64,000 nucleotides of DNA from Paeniglutamicibacter sulfureus (GCF_030512175.1 NZ_JAULBL010000001.1:496001-560000); one strand, 5' to 3'. Shown: positions 1-10,026, counted from the stretch's first letter. Translations and numbers: made by a program. The notes: generated by a model not told the origin, from the letters alone.

Positions 1-1
1 G

Positions 2-1417
2 CCGATCTTCTTCATCGGCGCCACCCCTTTCAACCTGCTGGGCCTTGACCGCTGGGTGCGTAACTTCACCTACATCAGCTACTACGATGCCTGGGACGGC
101 GCCCACCCGCGGATCTTCACCCCCGTGCACAAGCCGTACCGCGAATTCGGCTCCGGCGAGGAGATCAACAACTGGCTGTTGCTCAACGCCGAGGTCCGCG
201 CCCGCATGACCAAGGACCTGCGTCCCGGCACGCGGCCCAAGGTCGCCATGGTCTTCTTCGACGAGGAAACCGAGCAGATCTGCGACGAGTTGGGCTACGA
301 CCTGATCCTGCCGTCGGCCGAGCTGCGCTCCCGCTTGGATTCCAAGATCGTGACCACCGAGTTGGGCAACGAGGCAGGGGTCGCTTCGGTCCCGAACGTC
401 CTGACCACGGGTTCGGACTGGAAGGCCCTGCGCAAGGCCGCCGACGAGGCCGGACTCGGGGACGAATTGGTCGTCCAGACTCCATACGGCGACTCGGGCA
501 AGACCACCTTCTTCATCAACAACGAGGCTGACTGGAACAAGCACAGCGCCGAGATCGTCGACGAGGAAATCAAGATCATGCGCCGGATCAACAACCTGCC
601 GGTAGCTGTCGAGGCAGTGCTCACGCGCTCGGGCACCCTGGTCGGGCCGTTCCTCACCGAACTGGCCGGCCACAACGACCTGACCCCGTACAAGGGCGGC
701 TGGTGCGGCAACGAAATGCACCCGGACGTGCTCTCCGACAACCAGCGGGCGCAGGCCACCGACCTGGTCAAGCGCATGGGCGACAGGCTTTCCAAAGAAG
801 GCTACCGCGGCTTCTTCGAGGTCGACGTGCTCGTGGACACCGACACCGACAAGGTCTACCTGGGCGAATTGAACCCGCGTATTTCCGGGGCATCGGCCAT
901 CACCAACGTGACCGCCGGCGCTTACGCGGACGTCCCATTGTTCCTATTCCACCTGCTCGAATACATGGACGTGGAATTCGACCTGGACATCGACGAGATC
1001 AACGCGCGCTGGGAAGCACTCTCGGGTGCCGACGTGTGGAGCCAGATGATCATCAAGGAGACTTCCGAGACGGTCGAGCTGCTCACCGCCACCCCGGCAA
1101 CGGGCCAGTACTACCTTGACGCCAACGGCGCGCTGGTCTTCAGCCGCCCCGCCATGGACTGGCACATGCTGCAAAACGAGTCCGAGGCATTCTTCCTGCG
1201 CATCTACGGTCCCGGCGACTACCGCTGGAAGGGTGCCGACCTGGGCATCCTGGTCACCAAGGGACGACTTCAGCTTGAGCGCAACGGCTCGCCCAAGCTG
1301 ACCATCCGGGCCAAGCACTTCATCGACTCCATCAGGGCAGGCTTTGCCGGCATACCGGTGGGTGGGGAATCGGCAGTGGATGCGACGGCCGGCATCGGAG
1401 TCAAAACACAGTGGTAG
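2..1417 (+). CDS. ATP-grasp domain protein (biotin-carboxylase-like), 5' end missing
   Basis: The frame is open to the left edge of the window, so the true start lies outside; 471 residues are visible. The sequence looks like an ATP-grasp ligase/carboxylase. A glycine-rich, ATP-loop-like stretch (TPYGDSGKTTFF) lies in the first half. Near visible residue 289 comes the acidic metal-binding signature GELNPRISG, which in ATP-grasp enzymes coordinates Mg-ATP. There is no biotinyl domain, so it is probably a stand-alone ligase that activates a carboxylate as an acyl phosphate. It is followed on the same strand by a serine hydrolase and a PLP decarboxylase, which suggests a shared small-molecule pathway; the substrate is unknown. 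The fold is fairly certain, the reaction is not. Confidence 0.8.
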   Translation, partial: PIFFIGATPFNLLGLDRWVRNFTYISYYDAWDGAHPRIFTPVHKPYREFGSGEEINNWLLLNAEVRARMTKDLRPGTRPKVAMVFFDEETEQICDELGYDLILPSAELRSRLDSKIVTTELGNEAGVASVPNVLTTGSDWKALRKAADEAGLGDELVVQTPYGDSGKTTFFINNEADWNKHSAEIVDEEIKIMRRINNLPVAVEAVLTRSGTLVGPFLTELAGHNDLTPYKGGWCGNEMHPDVLSDNQRAQATDLVKRMGDRLSKEGYRGFFEVDVLVDTDTDKVYLGELNPRISGASAITNVTAGAYADVPLFLFHLLEYMDVEFDLDIDEINARWEALSGADVWSQMIIKETSETVELLTATPATGQYYLDANGALVFSRPAMDWHMLQNESEAFFLRIYGPGDYRWKGADLGILVTKGRLQLERNGSPKLTIRAKHFIDSIRAGFAGIPVGGESAVDATAGIGVKTQW

Positions 1418-1430
1418 CTCGGCAATAGAA

Positions 1431-1448
1431 CCAGGGCGCAAGCCCTGG
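1431..1448 (+). terminator. hairpin after ATP-grasp gene
   Basis: Perfect 7-bp stem CCAGGGC/GCCCTGG closed by a GCAA (GNRA-type) tetraloop, 13 nt after the stop codon. There is no U-tract. It could be an attenuating terminator or an mRNA 3'-end stabiliser between the first two genes of the cassette. Confidence 0.45.
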
Positions 1449-1460
1449 CCGTTACCAAAA

Positions 1461-1524
1461 GCTGCACCGATGCAGCAATGACAACGCCGCATTATGCGGC
1501 AACAGAACGCTGCAATGGTGCAGC
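1461..1524 (+). promoter_or_regulatory. 64-bp concentric dyad upstream of serine hydrolase
   Basis: Three nested inverted repeats share one centre. The outer arms are GCTGCACC (1461-1468) and GGTGCAGC (1517-1524), the middle arms TGCAGC (1471-1476) and GCTGCA (1509-1514), and the inner palindrome GCCGCAT-T-ATGCGGC (1486-1500). The spacings match on both sides, so one long interrupted hairpin can form in DNA or RNA. It ends 17 nt before the preferred TTG start of the next gene. Possible roles are an operator, a structured mRNA leader or an intercistronic processing element. Confidence 0.5.
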
Positions 1525-1541
1525 CATGGAAGGAACCAGCG

Positions 1542-2810
1542 TTGGACGGCACGAACCTTGATCACCACCCATCCAGGGTGGACATGCAAAATTGGCAACT
1601 GCCGCAAAACCTGCGCTGGTCCTTCCAGCACATGGCCGAGTTCCTGCCCACCGCGGTGATCTCGCGGGGGCTGGAACCGGCCTCCAAACTGCCGGCCGCC
1701 CACCGCGACCTGGACTCGATCATGCTGGCCCCGGCCGGTCCCGAGGAAGCGCCGATGAGCGTGGGCTCGGTCATGGGCATGAGCGACACCGACGGGTGGA
1801 TGCTTCTGCACCGCGGCTCGGTGCTTACCGAACAGTACTTCGGGGAGATGACCGCCGACACCGAGCACCTGCTGATGTCGGTGAGCAAGTCGCTGGTCGG
1901 CGCCGTCGCCGGGGCGCTGTATGACGCGGGGATGCTGGATCCCGAGGCGCTGTTGACCGACTATGTGCCCACCCTGGCCGATTCCGGCTACGCAGGGGCC
2001 ACGGTCCGCCAACTGCTGGACATGCGCTCGGGCATCGAGTTCTCCGAGGACTACCTGGATGCCGACGCCGAGGTGCGGAAGCTGGAGGAGGCGATCGGCT
2101 GGGCTCCCCCGGCGGTTCCCGGTCCCACCGGCATGTACCCGTACCTGTCGACTCTTCGACAGAAGACCGCGCACGGCGGGGTCTTCGAATACCGCTCCTG
2201 CGAAACCGACATGCTCGGCTGGATCTGCGAGGCGGTCTCCGGATCGACCATGCCCACGCTGATGTCCCACCTCTTGTGGGGCAAGATCGGCGCCGAGGCG
2301 GACGCCGTGATCGGGATCGACCAGTACGGCACCGGCATGTTCGACGGCGGGATCAACGCCACGCTGCGCGACATGGCACGCTTCGGCTCGCTCTTCCTGA
2401 ACGACGGGCACTCGGTGGGCGGAAAGCGCGTGCTGTCGGCCGACTGGATCGCGCAGACACTGGCCGGGGCACCAGACTCCCGCGAGGCCTTTGCCAACAG
2501 CCCCGGCGACAACCGGATGCCCGGAGGCATGTACCGGAACCAGATGTGGTTCCCCTACGAGGGCAACGATGTGTTGCTCTGCCTGGGCATCCACGGGCAA
2601 ATGGTCTACATCAACCGCCCCGCCCAAGTGGTGGGTGTGAAGCTTTCCAGCTGGCCGCTGCCGCAGGACGCCTCCAAGCTCTTCCCCACGCTGCGCGCCT
2701 TTGACGCGATTGCCGCGGAGCTGGGCTCCCAGCCGCCGGTGCCGCTCCAGGAATTCCTTCCCCTGTTCATCCGGCCGGCACGCACCCACCCCGTGGCCGA
2801 GGACGCCTAA
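1542..2810 (+). CDS. NylB-like serine hydrolase (beta-lactamase/class C fold), copy 1
   Basis: Cytoplasmic serine hydrolase of the penicillin-recognising fold that includes 6-aminohexanoate-dimer hydrolase (NylB). The SxxK motif is MSVSK with Ser113 and Lys116, and Tyr217 in EYRSCETD is the expected third catalytic residue; NylB uses Ser112/Lys115/Tyr215. I chose the TTG at 1542 for two reasons. AAGGAA lies 7 nt upstream, and this start aligns residue for residue with the N-terminus of the paralogue at 11534-12775 (shared N5-L6 and V13-D14-M15). The upstream ATGs at 1494 and 1515 fall inside the dyad and lack ribosome-binding sites. No signal peptide is visible. It probably hydrolyses an amide or ester; the substrate is unknown. 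Confidence 0.85.
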   Translation: MDGTNLDHHPSRVDMQNWQLPQNLRWSFQHMAEFLPTAVISRGLEPASKLPAAHRDLDSIMLAPAGPEEAPMSVGSVMGMSDTDGWMLLHRGSVLTEQYFGEMTADTEHLLMSVSKSLVGAVAGALYDAGMLDPEALLTDYVPTLADSGYAGATVRQLLDMRSGIEFSEDYLDADAEVRKLEEAIGWAPPAVPGPTGMYPYLSTLRQKTAHGGVFEYRSCETDMLGWICEAVSGSTMPTLMSHLLWGKIGAEADAVIGIDQYGTGMFDGGINATLRDMARFGSLFLNDGHSVGGKRVLSADWIAQTLAGAPDSREAFANSPGDNRMPGGMYRNQMWFPYEGNDVLLCLGIHGQMVYINRPAQVVGVKLSSWPLPQDASKLFPTLRAFDAIAAELGSQPPVPLQEFLPLFIRPARTHPVAEDA

Positions 2811-2855
2811 TTTCCCCCCCTGATTTGTGACGCCCCGCAAGGGCAGTTGCCCCCT

Positions 2856-5621
2856 ATGAATGGACCAGAAGTGAAAGCGGTACTGTCGAAGGTCGACACC
2901 GAACAATACGCGACACCTTCCAACGTGTGGAGACTTCGCACCGACGCCTGGGAATATCTGGGCTATGCGGCCAAGCAGCTTCCGGGCATGGCCGATGCCG
3001 CCAACGGCGCACGCACCGTGGAGAAGGGCCTGAAAGAGGAAGTCGGCCGACAGTTGCGCTTCCTCGAGGCCGTGGAGACCTACTGGGCAGTGCCCGGCAA
3101 GGCGCACGTGCTCGAGCTTCGCACCCGCCTGCGGGAAGGCGACTACGCTGCGGCGCTGACGATGATCGAGACCGTGACGCGCGGGTTCGCGCGCTTCCGC
3201 CACGAGCTCGACGACAAGCTCGTCGAGCCGGACCCCCACGCCGAGGCGCTCGACGCGGCGGGCTTGGCCATCGCCGACCGCCGCCCGCGCTTCGAGGTGC
3301 TGGTCGTCGACGACGTATCGGCGACTGTGCGTGAGGAGTTCATCGCCGAGATGACCGGCCAGCGCCGGGAAACCGACGCCTTCATCTACCAGGTCAACGT
3401 GGTGCCTTCGCTGGAGGACGCGCTGATCGCGGTGCTGCTGAACCCCACCATCCAGGCCTGCATCGTGCGCCCGGGCTTCACCGTGCCTGCCCGGCAGCGG
3501 CCCAGCGACGACCTGCGCCGCTACCTGGACGGCGTCGTCGATCCCGGCGTAGCCTCCCAGACCCCCAGACAGCGCATCCTGACCATGGCCGACAAGCTCA
3601 AGAAGCTGCGCCCGGAACTGGACTTGTACCTGGTGGCCGACGTGTCCATCGAGGACCTCGCCGGTGCGGCGAACCGGCGCTTCGCCCGGCTCTTCCGCCG
3701 CGAGGAGTCCATGGAACTGCACCTCTCTCTGCTGGCCGGGGTCGCGGCGCGCTACCAGACCCCGTTCTTTGACGCCGTGCAGCAGCACAGCCGCAAGCCG
3801 GCCGCGGTCTTCCACGCGCTGCCCATTTCCCGCGGCGGCTCGGTGGTGAACTCCCGTTGGATCAAGGACATGGGAGAGTTCTACGGGATGAACCTGCTCC
3901 ACGCCGAGACCTCGGCGACCTCCGGCGGGCTGGACTCGCTGCTTGATCCGCGCAGCACCATCCGCGACGCCCAGGTGCTGGCGGCCCGCGCCTTCGGCGC
4001 GCGGCGCTCCTACTTCGTCACCAACGGGACCTCCACGGCCAACAAGATCGTGCACCAGTCGATCCTGGCCCCGGGCGACGTGGTTATTGCCGACCGCAAC
4101 TGCCACAAGTCCCACCACTATGCGCTGATGCTCGCCGGGGCGCAGGTCGCCTACGTGGACGCCTACCCGCTGAACGAGTACTCGTTCTACGGCGCCGTGC
4201 CGCTGAAGGCACTCAAGGGCATGCTGCTTGACTACCGCCGCGCCGGCCGCCTTGACGAGGTCAAGATGATCACGCTGACCAACTGCACCTTCGACGGGAT
4301 CGTCTATGACGTCGAACGCGTCATGGCCGAATGCCTGGCCATCAAGCCGGACCTGGTCTTCCTCTGGGACGAGGCGTGGTTCGCCTTCGCCGGGTTCCAC
4401 CCGATCTACCGCCGGCGCACCGCCATGGCTGCGGCGGCCGCGCTTGAGGAAAGCTTCAGGGACCCGGAGTACGCGGCGCGCGCCGACGCCCAGCGGGCCT
4501 CGCTCTTCGACCCGGTGACCGGGGAACCGGCCGACGACGAGGTGTGGCTGGCCACGCGGCTGCTGCCGGATCCGCGCATCGCCAGGTTGCGCGTGTACGC
4601 GACGCAGTCAACGCACAAGACGCTGACCGCGCTGCGACAGGGGTCGATGATCCATGTCTACGACCAGGACTTCAGCCACCTTAACGAGGTGACCTTCAAG
4701 GCCGCGTACATGACCCACACCTCCACCTCGCCGAACTACCAGATCCTGGCCTCGCTGGACATCGGACGGCGCCAGGCGGTGCTGGAAGGCTACGAGCTGG
4801 TCCAGCGCCAGGCCTACCTGGCGCAGTCGGTGGCCCAGGCGGTGGCGCGCCACCCCTTGCTGAAGAAGTACTTCCGCGTGCTGAGCACCTGCGACCTCAT
4901 CCCGGCCGAGTACCGCCAGACCGACCGGCCGATGCCGCTGCGCGACGGGATCGCGGCGATGGACGAGGCCTGGCGCACCGACGAGTTCGTCATGGACCCC
5001 AGCAGGCTGACCCTGCACATCGGGAACACCGGAGTGGACGGGGACACGTTCAAGCACCAGTACCTGATGGACCTGCACGGGATCCAGGTCAACAAGACCT
5101 CCCGGAACACGGTGCTCTTCATGACCAACATCGGCACCTCGCGCAGCGCCGTCGCCTACCTCATCGACGTGCTGGTCAAGCTCGCGGAGCACTTCGACGC
5201 CGAGCGCGAGGACATGTCGCCCGCCGCGCTGGGGGCCCGCAAGGCCCGCGTCGCCGAGCTGGTTTCCTCCCCGCCGCCGCTGCCGGACTTCAGCCGCTTT
5301 GCCCAGCGCTTCCGCAGCGGGGAAGACACCGTCGACGGGGATTTGCGCACCGCGTACTTCACCACCTACAAGACCGAGAAATGCGGTTATTTGATGCCGC
5401 GGGAGCTAGCGGACCGGGTGCGCGCCGGGGAGGAGATCGTCTCCGCCGGTTTCGTTACCCCCTACCCGCCGGGGTTTCCGATCCTGGTGCCCGGACAGGT
5501 CGTCACCGAGGAGATCCTCTCCTTCATGGAGGCCCTGGACACTCGCGAGATCCACGGATTCGACGCGGCCCTGGGCTACCGGATCATCAACGAGGAACCG
5601 GACCCCGCCCTCGGGGTCTAG
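2856..5621 (+). CDS. PLP-dependent Orn/Lys/Arg decarboxylase family protein, long form
   Basis: Fold-type I PLP decarboxylase of 921 residues, longer than the roughly 700-750 usual for biodegradative Orn/Lys/Arg decarboxylases. The N-terminal third includes a receiver-like stretch (FEVLVVDDVSATVREEF) resembling the wing domain of the family. The catalytic core has TNGTSTANK for phosphate binding, FLWDEAWFAFAGFH with the Asp that pairs with the PLP pyridine nitrogen, and STHKTLTALRQGSM with Lys588 as the Schiff-base lysine. ATG 2856 is preferred over TTG 2847 because AAGGG lies at a workable distance only from the ATG. As third gene of the cassette it may supply or trim an amine; the substrate amino acid cannot be read from the sequence. 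Confidence 0.88.
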   Translation: MNGPEVKAVLSKVDTEQYATPSNVWRLRTDAWEYLGYAAKQLPGMADAANGARTVEKGLKEEVGRQLRFLEAVETYWAVPGKAHVLELRTRLREGDYAAALTMIETVTRGFARFRHELDDKLVEPDPHAEALDAAGLAIADRRPRFEVLVVDDVSATVREEFIAEMTGQRRETDAFIYQVNVVPSLEDALIAVLLNPTIQACIVRPGFTVPARQRPSDDLRRYLDGVVDPGVASQTPRQRILTMADKLKKLRPELDLYLVADVSIEDLAGAANRRFARLFRREESMELHLSLLAGVAARYQTPFFDAVQQHSRKPAAVFHALPISRGGSVVNSRWIKDMGEFYGMNLLHAETSATSGGLDSLLDPRSTIRDAQVLAARAFGARRSYFVTNGTSTANKIVHQSILAPGDVVIADRNCHKSHHYALMLAGAQVAYVDAYPLNEYSFYGAVPLKALKGMLLDYRRAGRLDEVKMITLTNCTFDGIVYDVERVMAECLAIKPDLVFLWDEAWFAFAGFHPIYRRRTAMAAAAALEESFRDPEYAARADAQRASLFDPVTGEPADDEVWLATRLLPDPRIARLRVYATQSTHKTLTALRQGSMIHVYDQDFSHLNEVTFKAAYMTHTSTSPNYQILASLDIGRRQAVLEGYELVQRQAYLAQSVAQAVARHPLLKKYFRVLSTCDLIPAEYRQTDRPMPLRDGIAAMDEAWRTDEFVMDPSRLTLHIGNTGVDGDTFKHQYLMDLHGIQVNKTSRNTVLFMTNIGTSRSAVAYLIDVLVKLAEHFDAEREDMSPAALGARKARVAELVSSPPPLPDFSRFAQRFRSGEDTVDGDLRTAYFTTYKTEKCGYLMPRELADRVRAGEEIVSAGFVTPYPPGFPILVPGQVVTEEILSFMEALDTREIHGFDAALGYRIINEEPDPALGV

Positions 5622-5632
5622 CGCAGATTGCC

Positions 5633-5658
5633 GGTCACCGGCCGGATGGCCGGTGACC
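5633..5658. terminator. bidirectional terminator hairpin
   Basis: Perfect 11-bp stem GGTCACCGGCC/GGCCGGTGACC with a GGAT loop, followed by TTTCG on the plus strand. It lies between the convergent decarboxylase and universal stress protein genes. Confidence 0.75.
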
Positions 5659-5672
5659 TTTCGCGCGCCGCA

Positions 5673-6161
5673 TCAGTCGCGCGGTCGCACCACCAGGACC
5701 GGGCAGGCGGCGTGACGCACGCACTGCTCGCTCACCGAGCCCAGCAGCATGCCCTTCAAGCCGCCGCGCCCGCGGGTTCCCACCACCATCATCAGGGCGT
5801 CGTGCGAGATCGCGATGAGGCTTTTGGCCGGCGGCGCGTGCACCGGTTCATAGGTGATCTGGACCCCGGGAAACTTTTCGGCAACAGGGTGGGCATCGCG
5901 TTCCAGTTCCTCGCGCACGGCTGCGGTGAACTCGTCCATGGCCGGGACGTAGCCGAATTCCCACCCGGCCGGCCGCGGTGCGGTGGCGATGGACCACGCC
6001 CGTGAAACGACGACCGGTGCCGACAGCTTCCGGGCCAGCTCCAGGGCCATGGCCAACGCGTCTTCCGCGCCCTTGGACCCGTCGTGTCCCACCACGATGC
6101 TGCCGGCCGGGGCGGGTTCCGGTGTATGGATCGGTATGTTGAATGTTCCTTCGGTGCTCAT
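5673..6161 (-). CDS. universal stress protein (UspA family)
   Basis: Single-domain Usp of 162 residues. It starts the fold with SIVVGHDGSKGAEDAL and ends it with the nucleotide-binding signature G-x2-G-x9-G-S (GTRGRGGLKGMLLGS), followed by the terminal strand CPVLVVRP. The complete signature indicates an ATP-binding rather than non-binding Usp. AAGGAG lies upstream of the ATG. It lies 59 nt downstream of the TerC gene on the same strand and may be cotranscribed with it. A second Usp gene begins at 63760 but is not closely similar at its N-terminus. Role: cytoplasmic stress protein, partner unknown. Confidence 0.92.
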   Translation of the reverse strand: MSTEGTFNIPIHTPEPAPAGSIVVGHDGSKGAEDALAMALELARKLSAPVVVSRAWSIATAPRPAGWEFGYVPAMDEFTAAVREELERDAHPVAEKFPGVQITYEPVHAPPAKSLIAISHDALMMVVGTRGRGGLKGMLLGSVSEQCVRHAACPVLVVRPRD

Positions 6162-6220
6162 TGCCGTTTCTCCTTGGGTCGTGCGGAATGGTTCGAGGGG
6201 GCTCAGGGCCGCGGCCGAGG

Positions 6221-7402
6221 CTAGGTGTATTCGTCGTGGAGCCGATGCGCCTCGGCCACCTGCGCACGGATCTTGTCGACGTCCTTGGCCTTGTTGCGGT
6301 ACTTCGGTTCCATGGCCATGATCTGGGCTTCTTCCATCGTCAGCAGCCGGTAGACACGTTCGCGTTCGGCGGGGTCTGCAGTGTAGCCGAGGTCGATGTA
6401 GTCCACCGCGTGCCGCCGGGCACTGTTGATCGCTGTCTGTGCCTTTCCCGCCTTGCTCAGCAGCGAGACGACGATGGTGATGACAAGCACCCCGATGATG
6501 AAGCCCAGGGACAGTCCGGTGGAAATTTCGATGACGGGGACGGGTTCGCCCTCGTTGATGAATGGAAGGTTGTTTTCGTGCAGCGCATGGAGCACCAGCT
6601 TGACGCCGATGAAGGCCAGGATGGCTGCCAGTCCATAGGAGAGGTAGATGAGCCGGTCAAGCAGTCCGTCCAACAGGAAGTAGAGCTGGCGCAGTCCCAT
6701 CAGCGAAAACGCGGTGGCGGTGAAAACAATGTACACATTCTGCGTCAAGCCGAAGATCGCGGGAATGGAGTCCAGCGCGAACAAGATGTCGGTGCCGCCG
6801 ATCGACACCATGACCAGCAGCATAGGCGTCAGCGCGCGCTTGCCGTTGTGCATGGTAAAGAGCTTGTCTCCATCGAAGTGGTCGGTCGTGTGGAGGAACC
6901 TCTTGGCCAGGCGCATCATGAAGTTGTCTGATTGCCCCGTCGCGTGGTCCCCGGGCTTGAGCAGGTTGCCGGCCGTGATCAGCAGGATCAGGCCGAAGAG
7001 GTAGAACACCCAGGCGAACGAGTTGATCAGCGCCGCACCCAGGAAAATGAACCCGGTCCGGGCCAGCAGCGAGAACACGATGCCGAAAAGCAACACCTTC
7101 TGCTGGTCCTCGCGGGGAACCCTGAAACTGGCAATGATGATCAGGAAGACGAACAGGTTGTCGACCGAAAGGGCCTTCTCCGTGATGTAGCCGGCGAAGT
7201 ATTCCGACCCCATGGTCGCACCGCCGAAAACGAACACCAGGATCCCGAAGATGATGGCAATCCCCACATAGATCGATGACCAGATGGCGGCTTCCTTGAG
7301 CGCGGGGACGTGCGCCTTGCGGATGTGGAAGAAATAGTCGAAGGCGAGCAAGGCCAGGATAACGACGATGGTGATGCCCCAAATCAAGGGGGAAACTGTC
7401 AT
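6221..7402 (-). CDS. TerC family integral membrane protein
   Basis: Polytopic membrane protein of 393 residues with about nine predicted helices. It carries the family hallmarks SVDNLFVF (first half) and ALDSIPAIFG (second half), whose acidic residues lie inside the membrane in TerC/Alx proteins. Members are linked to tellurium resistance and, in characterised cases, to metal (Mn) efflux or metalation of exported proteins. The C-terminal tail is charged and cytoplasmic, and longer than in the minimal family. It lies between genes for ferritin and Usp on the same strand, consistent with a metal or oxidative-stress role. The 242-nt upstream gap holds its promoter; I looked for a Mn riboswitch there and did not find one. 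Confidence 0.9.
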   Translation of the reverse strand: MTVSPLIWGITIVVILALLAFDYFFHIRKAHVPALKEAAIWSSIYVGIAIIFGILVFVFGGATMGSEYFAGYITEKALSVDNLFVFLIIIASFRVPREDQQKVLLFGIVFSLLARTGFIFLGAALINSFAWVFYLFGLILLITAGNLLKPGDHATGQSDNFMMRLAKRFLHTTDHFDGDKLFTMHNGKRALTPMLLVMVSIGGTDILFALDSIPAIFGLTQNVYIVFTATAFSLMGLRQLYFLLDGLLDRLIYLSYGLAAILAFIGVKLVLHALHENNLPFINEGEPVPVIEISTGLSLGFIIGVLVITIVVSLLSKAGKAQTAINSARRHAVDYIDLGYTADPAERERVYRLLTMEEAQIMAMEPKYRNKAKDVDKIRAQVAEAHRLHDEYT

Positions 7403-7644
7403 GTGTTCCTTCTTTCGGACGGCGGTGGCGGCGGTCCCGGGACCTTGCCTGGTTTTGGCATACCGCTGCCGGAGGCGCCCTCAGAGGGGCCGTCTACGGC
7501 GTCGTCGAATGCCAGCAACCAAGCAAAGCCTGTGTGTCGAAACTAGCACCTCGCTAGGCTGTTTGATACCCCTCCCTGCACGGACGATGGGAACCGTCGT
7601 TGGCAGATCGACGTTTTGGTCCGGACCGCCGTCCGCGCCACTTT

Positions 7645-8187
7645 TTAGAGCGTTCCCCCGGCGGCCTCGGGCGCGCCGGCTCCCCCGTCCGCACCGGGCT
7701 GCCCGGCATCTCCCACCGATTCGCGGGCCAGGAATGTCTCGATCTCGAAGAGACTGCTGGCCCTGCGCGCGATATTCAACAACGTGGACATCGACGCCAC
7801 CTCCTCGACCTGCTCCTTGAGGAACCACAGCATAAACTGCTCTCCCAGCGGATCGTTTTCGGCCCGGGCTGCGGCGAACAACTCCTTGATCTGCTCGGTG
7901 ACCTCGATCTCCTGGGCAAGCGCAAGCACCAGCGGATCTTCCGCCGTCGCAAAGTCGTTTCGGACCTCGCCAATGCCGGGGATGACGAACTTGATGCCTC
8001 GGTCCAGCATGTACTGCACCATCATCATGGCGTGGTTCCGCTCCTCCAAGGCCTGGCGGTAGAAGTGCTTCGCCAGCCGGGGCAGGTCCTGTCCATCGAA
8101 CCAGGCCGCGATGGCAATGTACTGCTGGGACGCCGCGAACTCGTTGCCCAGTTGGCGGGTCAGTAACTCATTGAACTGATGGCTCAT
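7645..8187 (-). CDS. ferritin (non-haem, iron storage)
   Basis: Ferritin of 180 residues. The dinuclear ferroxidase ligands are all present: Glu16, Glu49, His52 (ExxH), Glu93, Gln126 and Glu129, each one residue lower than in E. coli FtnA. Tyr23 also matches the conserved ferroxidase tyrosine. It should form a 24-subunit cage that oxidises Fe(II) and stores it as ferric mineral in the cytoplasm. The last 25 residues are Gly/Ala-rich and extend beyond the usual FtnA end. No haem-binding methionine typical of bacterioferritin is apparent. It sits upstream of TerC on the same strand. I cannot place a specific regulator site upstream. Confidence 0.94.
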   Translation of the reverse strand: MSHQFNELLTRQLGNEFAASQQYIAIAAWFDGQDLPRLAKHFYRQALEERNHAMMMVQYMLDRGIKFVIPGIGEVRNDFATAEDPLVLALAQEIEVTEQIKELFAAARAENDPLGEQFMLWFLKEQVEEVASMSTLLNIARRASSLFEIETFLARESVGDAGQPGADGGAGAPEAAGGTL

Positions 8188-8440
8188 GATGCTCTCCTGA
8201 AGTGGGTGTGCACGCGTGCGGACCCGGCGTGCCGCGAACTGGTCGGGCCGTGGTGGCGAAGGACCTGTATCGAGCGTCCCCCGTCCTTGATACCAACGTC
8301 AAGGGCGGGCGAGGTACCGGTCGGCGAACCGGTTGCAGTTCTTCGTTTTCCCTGACCGCGGAGTGCTCCTGGCCTGCGCGGATCCGCCGGCGAGGGAAGG
8401 GACGCAAGCCAAATACAGGACGGGATTGGCCGCCCCCGGG

Positions 8441-9328
<888 letters not shown>

Positions 9329-9536
9329 CTATCCCGGTCTCCCACTCACGCTAAGGAACCGCACCCCGCATTTCAAGCATCCGTGGCGACATGACCCGGT
9401 GCGAAGCCCACGGGCGCAAACGCAAGACGACGGACCCTGCCGGTGGCGTGCGGGTATGCCGCATCGAACTGGACGGGCCCACATCGGTAGCCCTACGCCC
9501 ATTGAGCGCTTCCGCATCCCCGGCCGGAGGGCTCGC

Positions 9537-9761
9537 TTAGTTGGTTTCGGGACGGTGCTCCGATGCCGCCGCGTGTTGCTCGGCGATCAGGTATTCCTTC
9601 ACTGCCTGGGCGGGCACGCGGTAGGAACGGCCGAAGCGCACGGCGGGCAATTCCCCGGAATGCACCAGCCGGTAAACGGTCATGTTGGATACCCGCATGG
9701 CCTCGGCGACCTCTGCCACGGTCATGTAGTGGGCATCCTCGAACCCCTTGAGATCCACCAT
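9537..9761 (-). CDS. small excisionase/MerR-type HTH protein (Rv0500A-like)
   Basis: Winged helix-turn-helix protein of 74 residues. TVAEVAEAMRVSNMTVYRLV is the HTH and GELPAVRFGRSYRVPAQAV the wing. It closely resembles the conserved actinobacterial protein I know as Rv0500A, and is not evidence of a phage. The ATG at 9761 is chosen because GGGGAAG lies just upstream; an in-frame ATG at 9800 would add 13 residues without a clear ribosome-binding site. The short acidic/Ala-rich tail is non-conserved. Likely role: transcription factor or nucleoid-associated regulator in the style of BldC, with unknown targets. Confidence 0.88.
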   Translation of the reverse strand: MVDLKGFEDAHYMTVAEVAEAMRVSNMTVYRLVHSGELPAVRFGRSYRVPAQAVKEYLIAEQHAAASEHRPETN

Positions 9762-10026
9762 GGTGTTTCTTCCCCCAATCATGTTGTATTTCATCCCCAA
9801 ATGAAACTCCCAATGCCGTGCACCACTCCAACCACTTGTGCAACGTGGTTACCATGCTAGTCACAAGGCACCGACGGCACCATGGAAACGACATTGCATT
9901 TGGGCCACGGTTCCCACCTCAGGGAAGCAGCGTCTGCGCAACGACCGCGCGGGGACTGCGTTGCCGGATTAACCGGCCTCACTGCCGCTATGGATACACC
10001 CTGCACTGCGGTGCTTCAATGGGTCC

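Noticed and set aside
1452-4400. Very long minus-strand open frame opposite the hydrolase and decarboxylase genes
   Set aside because: It is the codon-position shadow of two clear plus-strand genes; its translation is His/Gly/Val/Arg-rich with no domain.
7403-7644. Possible Mn (yybP-ykoY) riboswitch upstream of TerC
   Set aside because: I could not find the conserved elements of the motif in the 242-nt leader; only unspecific GC-rich pairing is visible.
9537-9761. Excisionase-like protein as sign of a prophage or integrative element
   Set aside because: It matches the conserved chromosomal Rv0500A type; no integrase, att site or phage gene is nearby.
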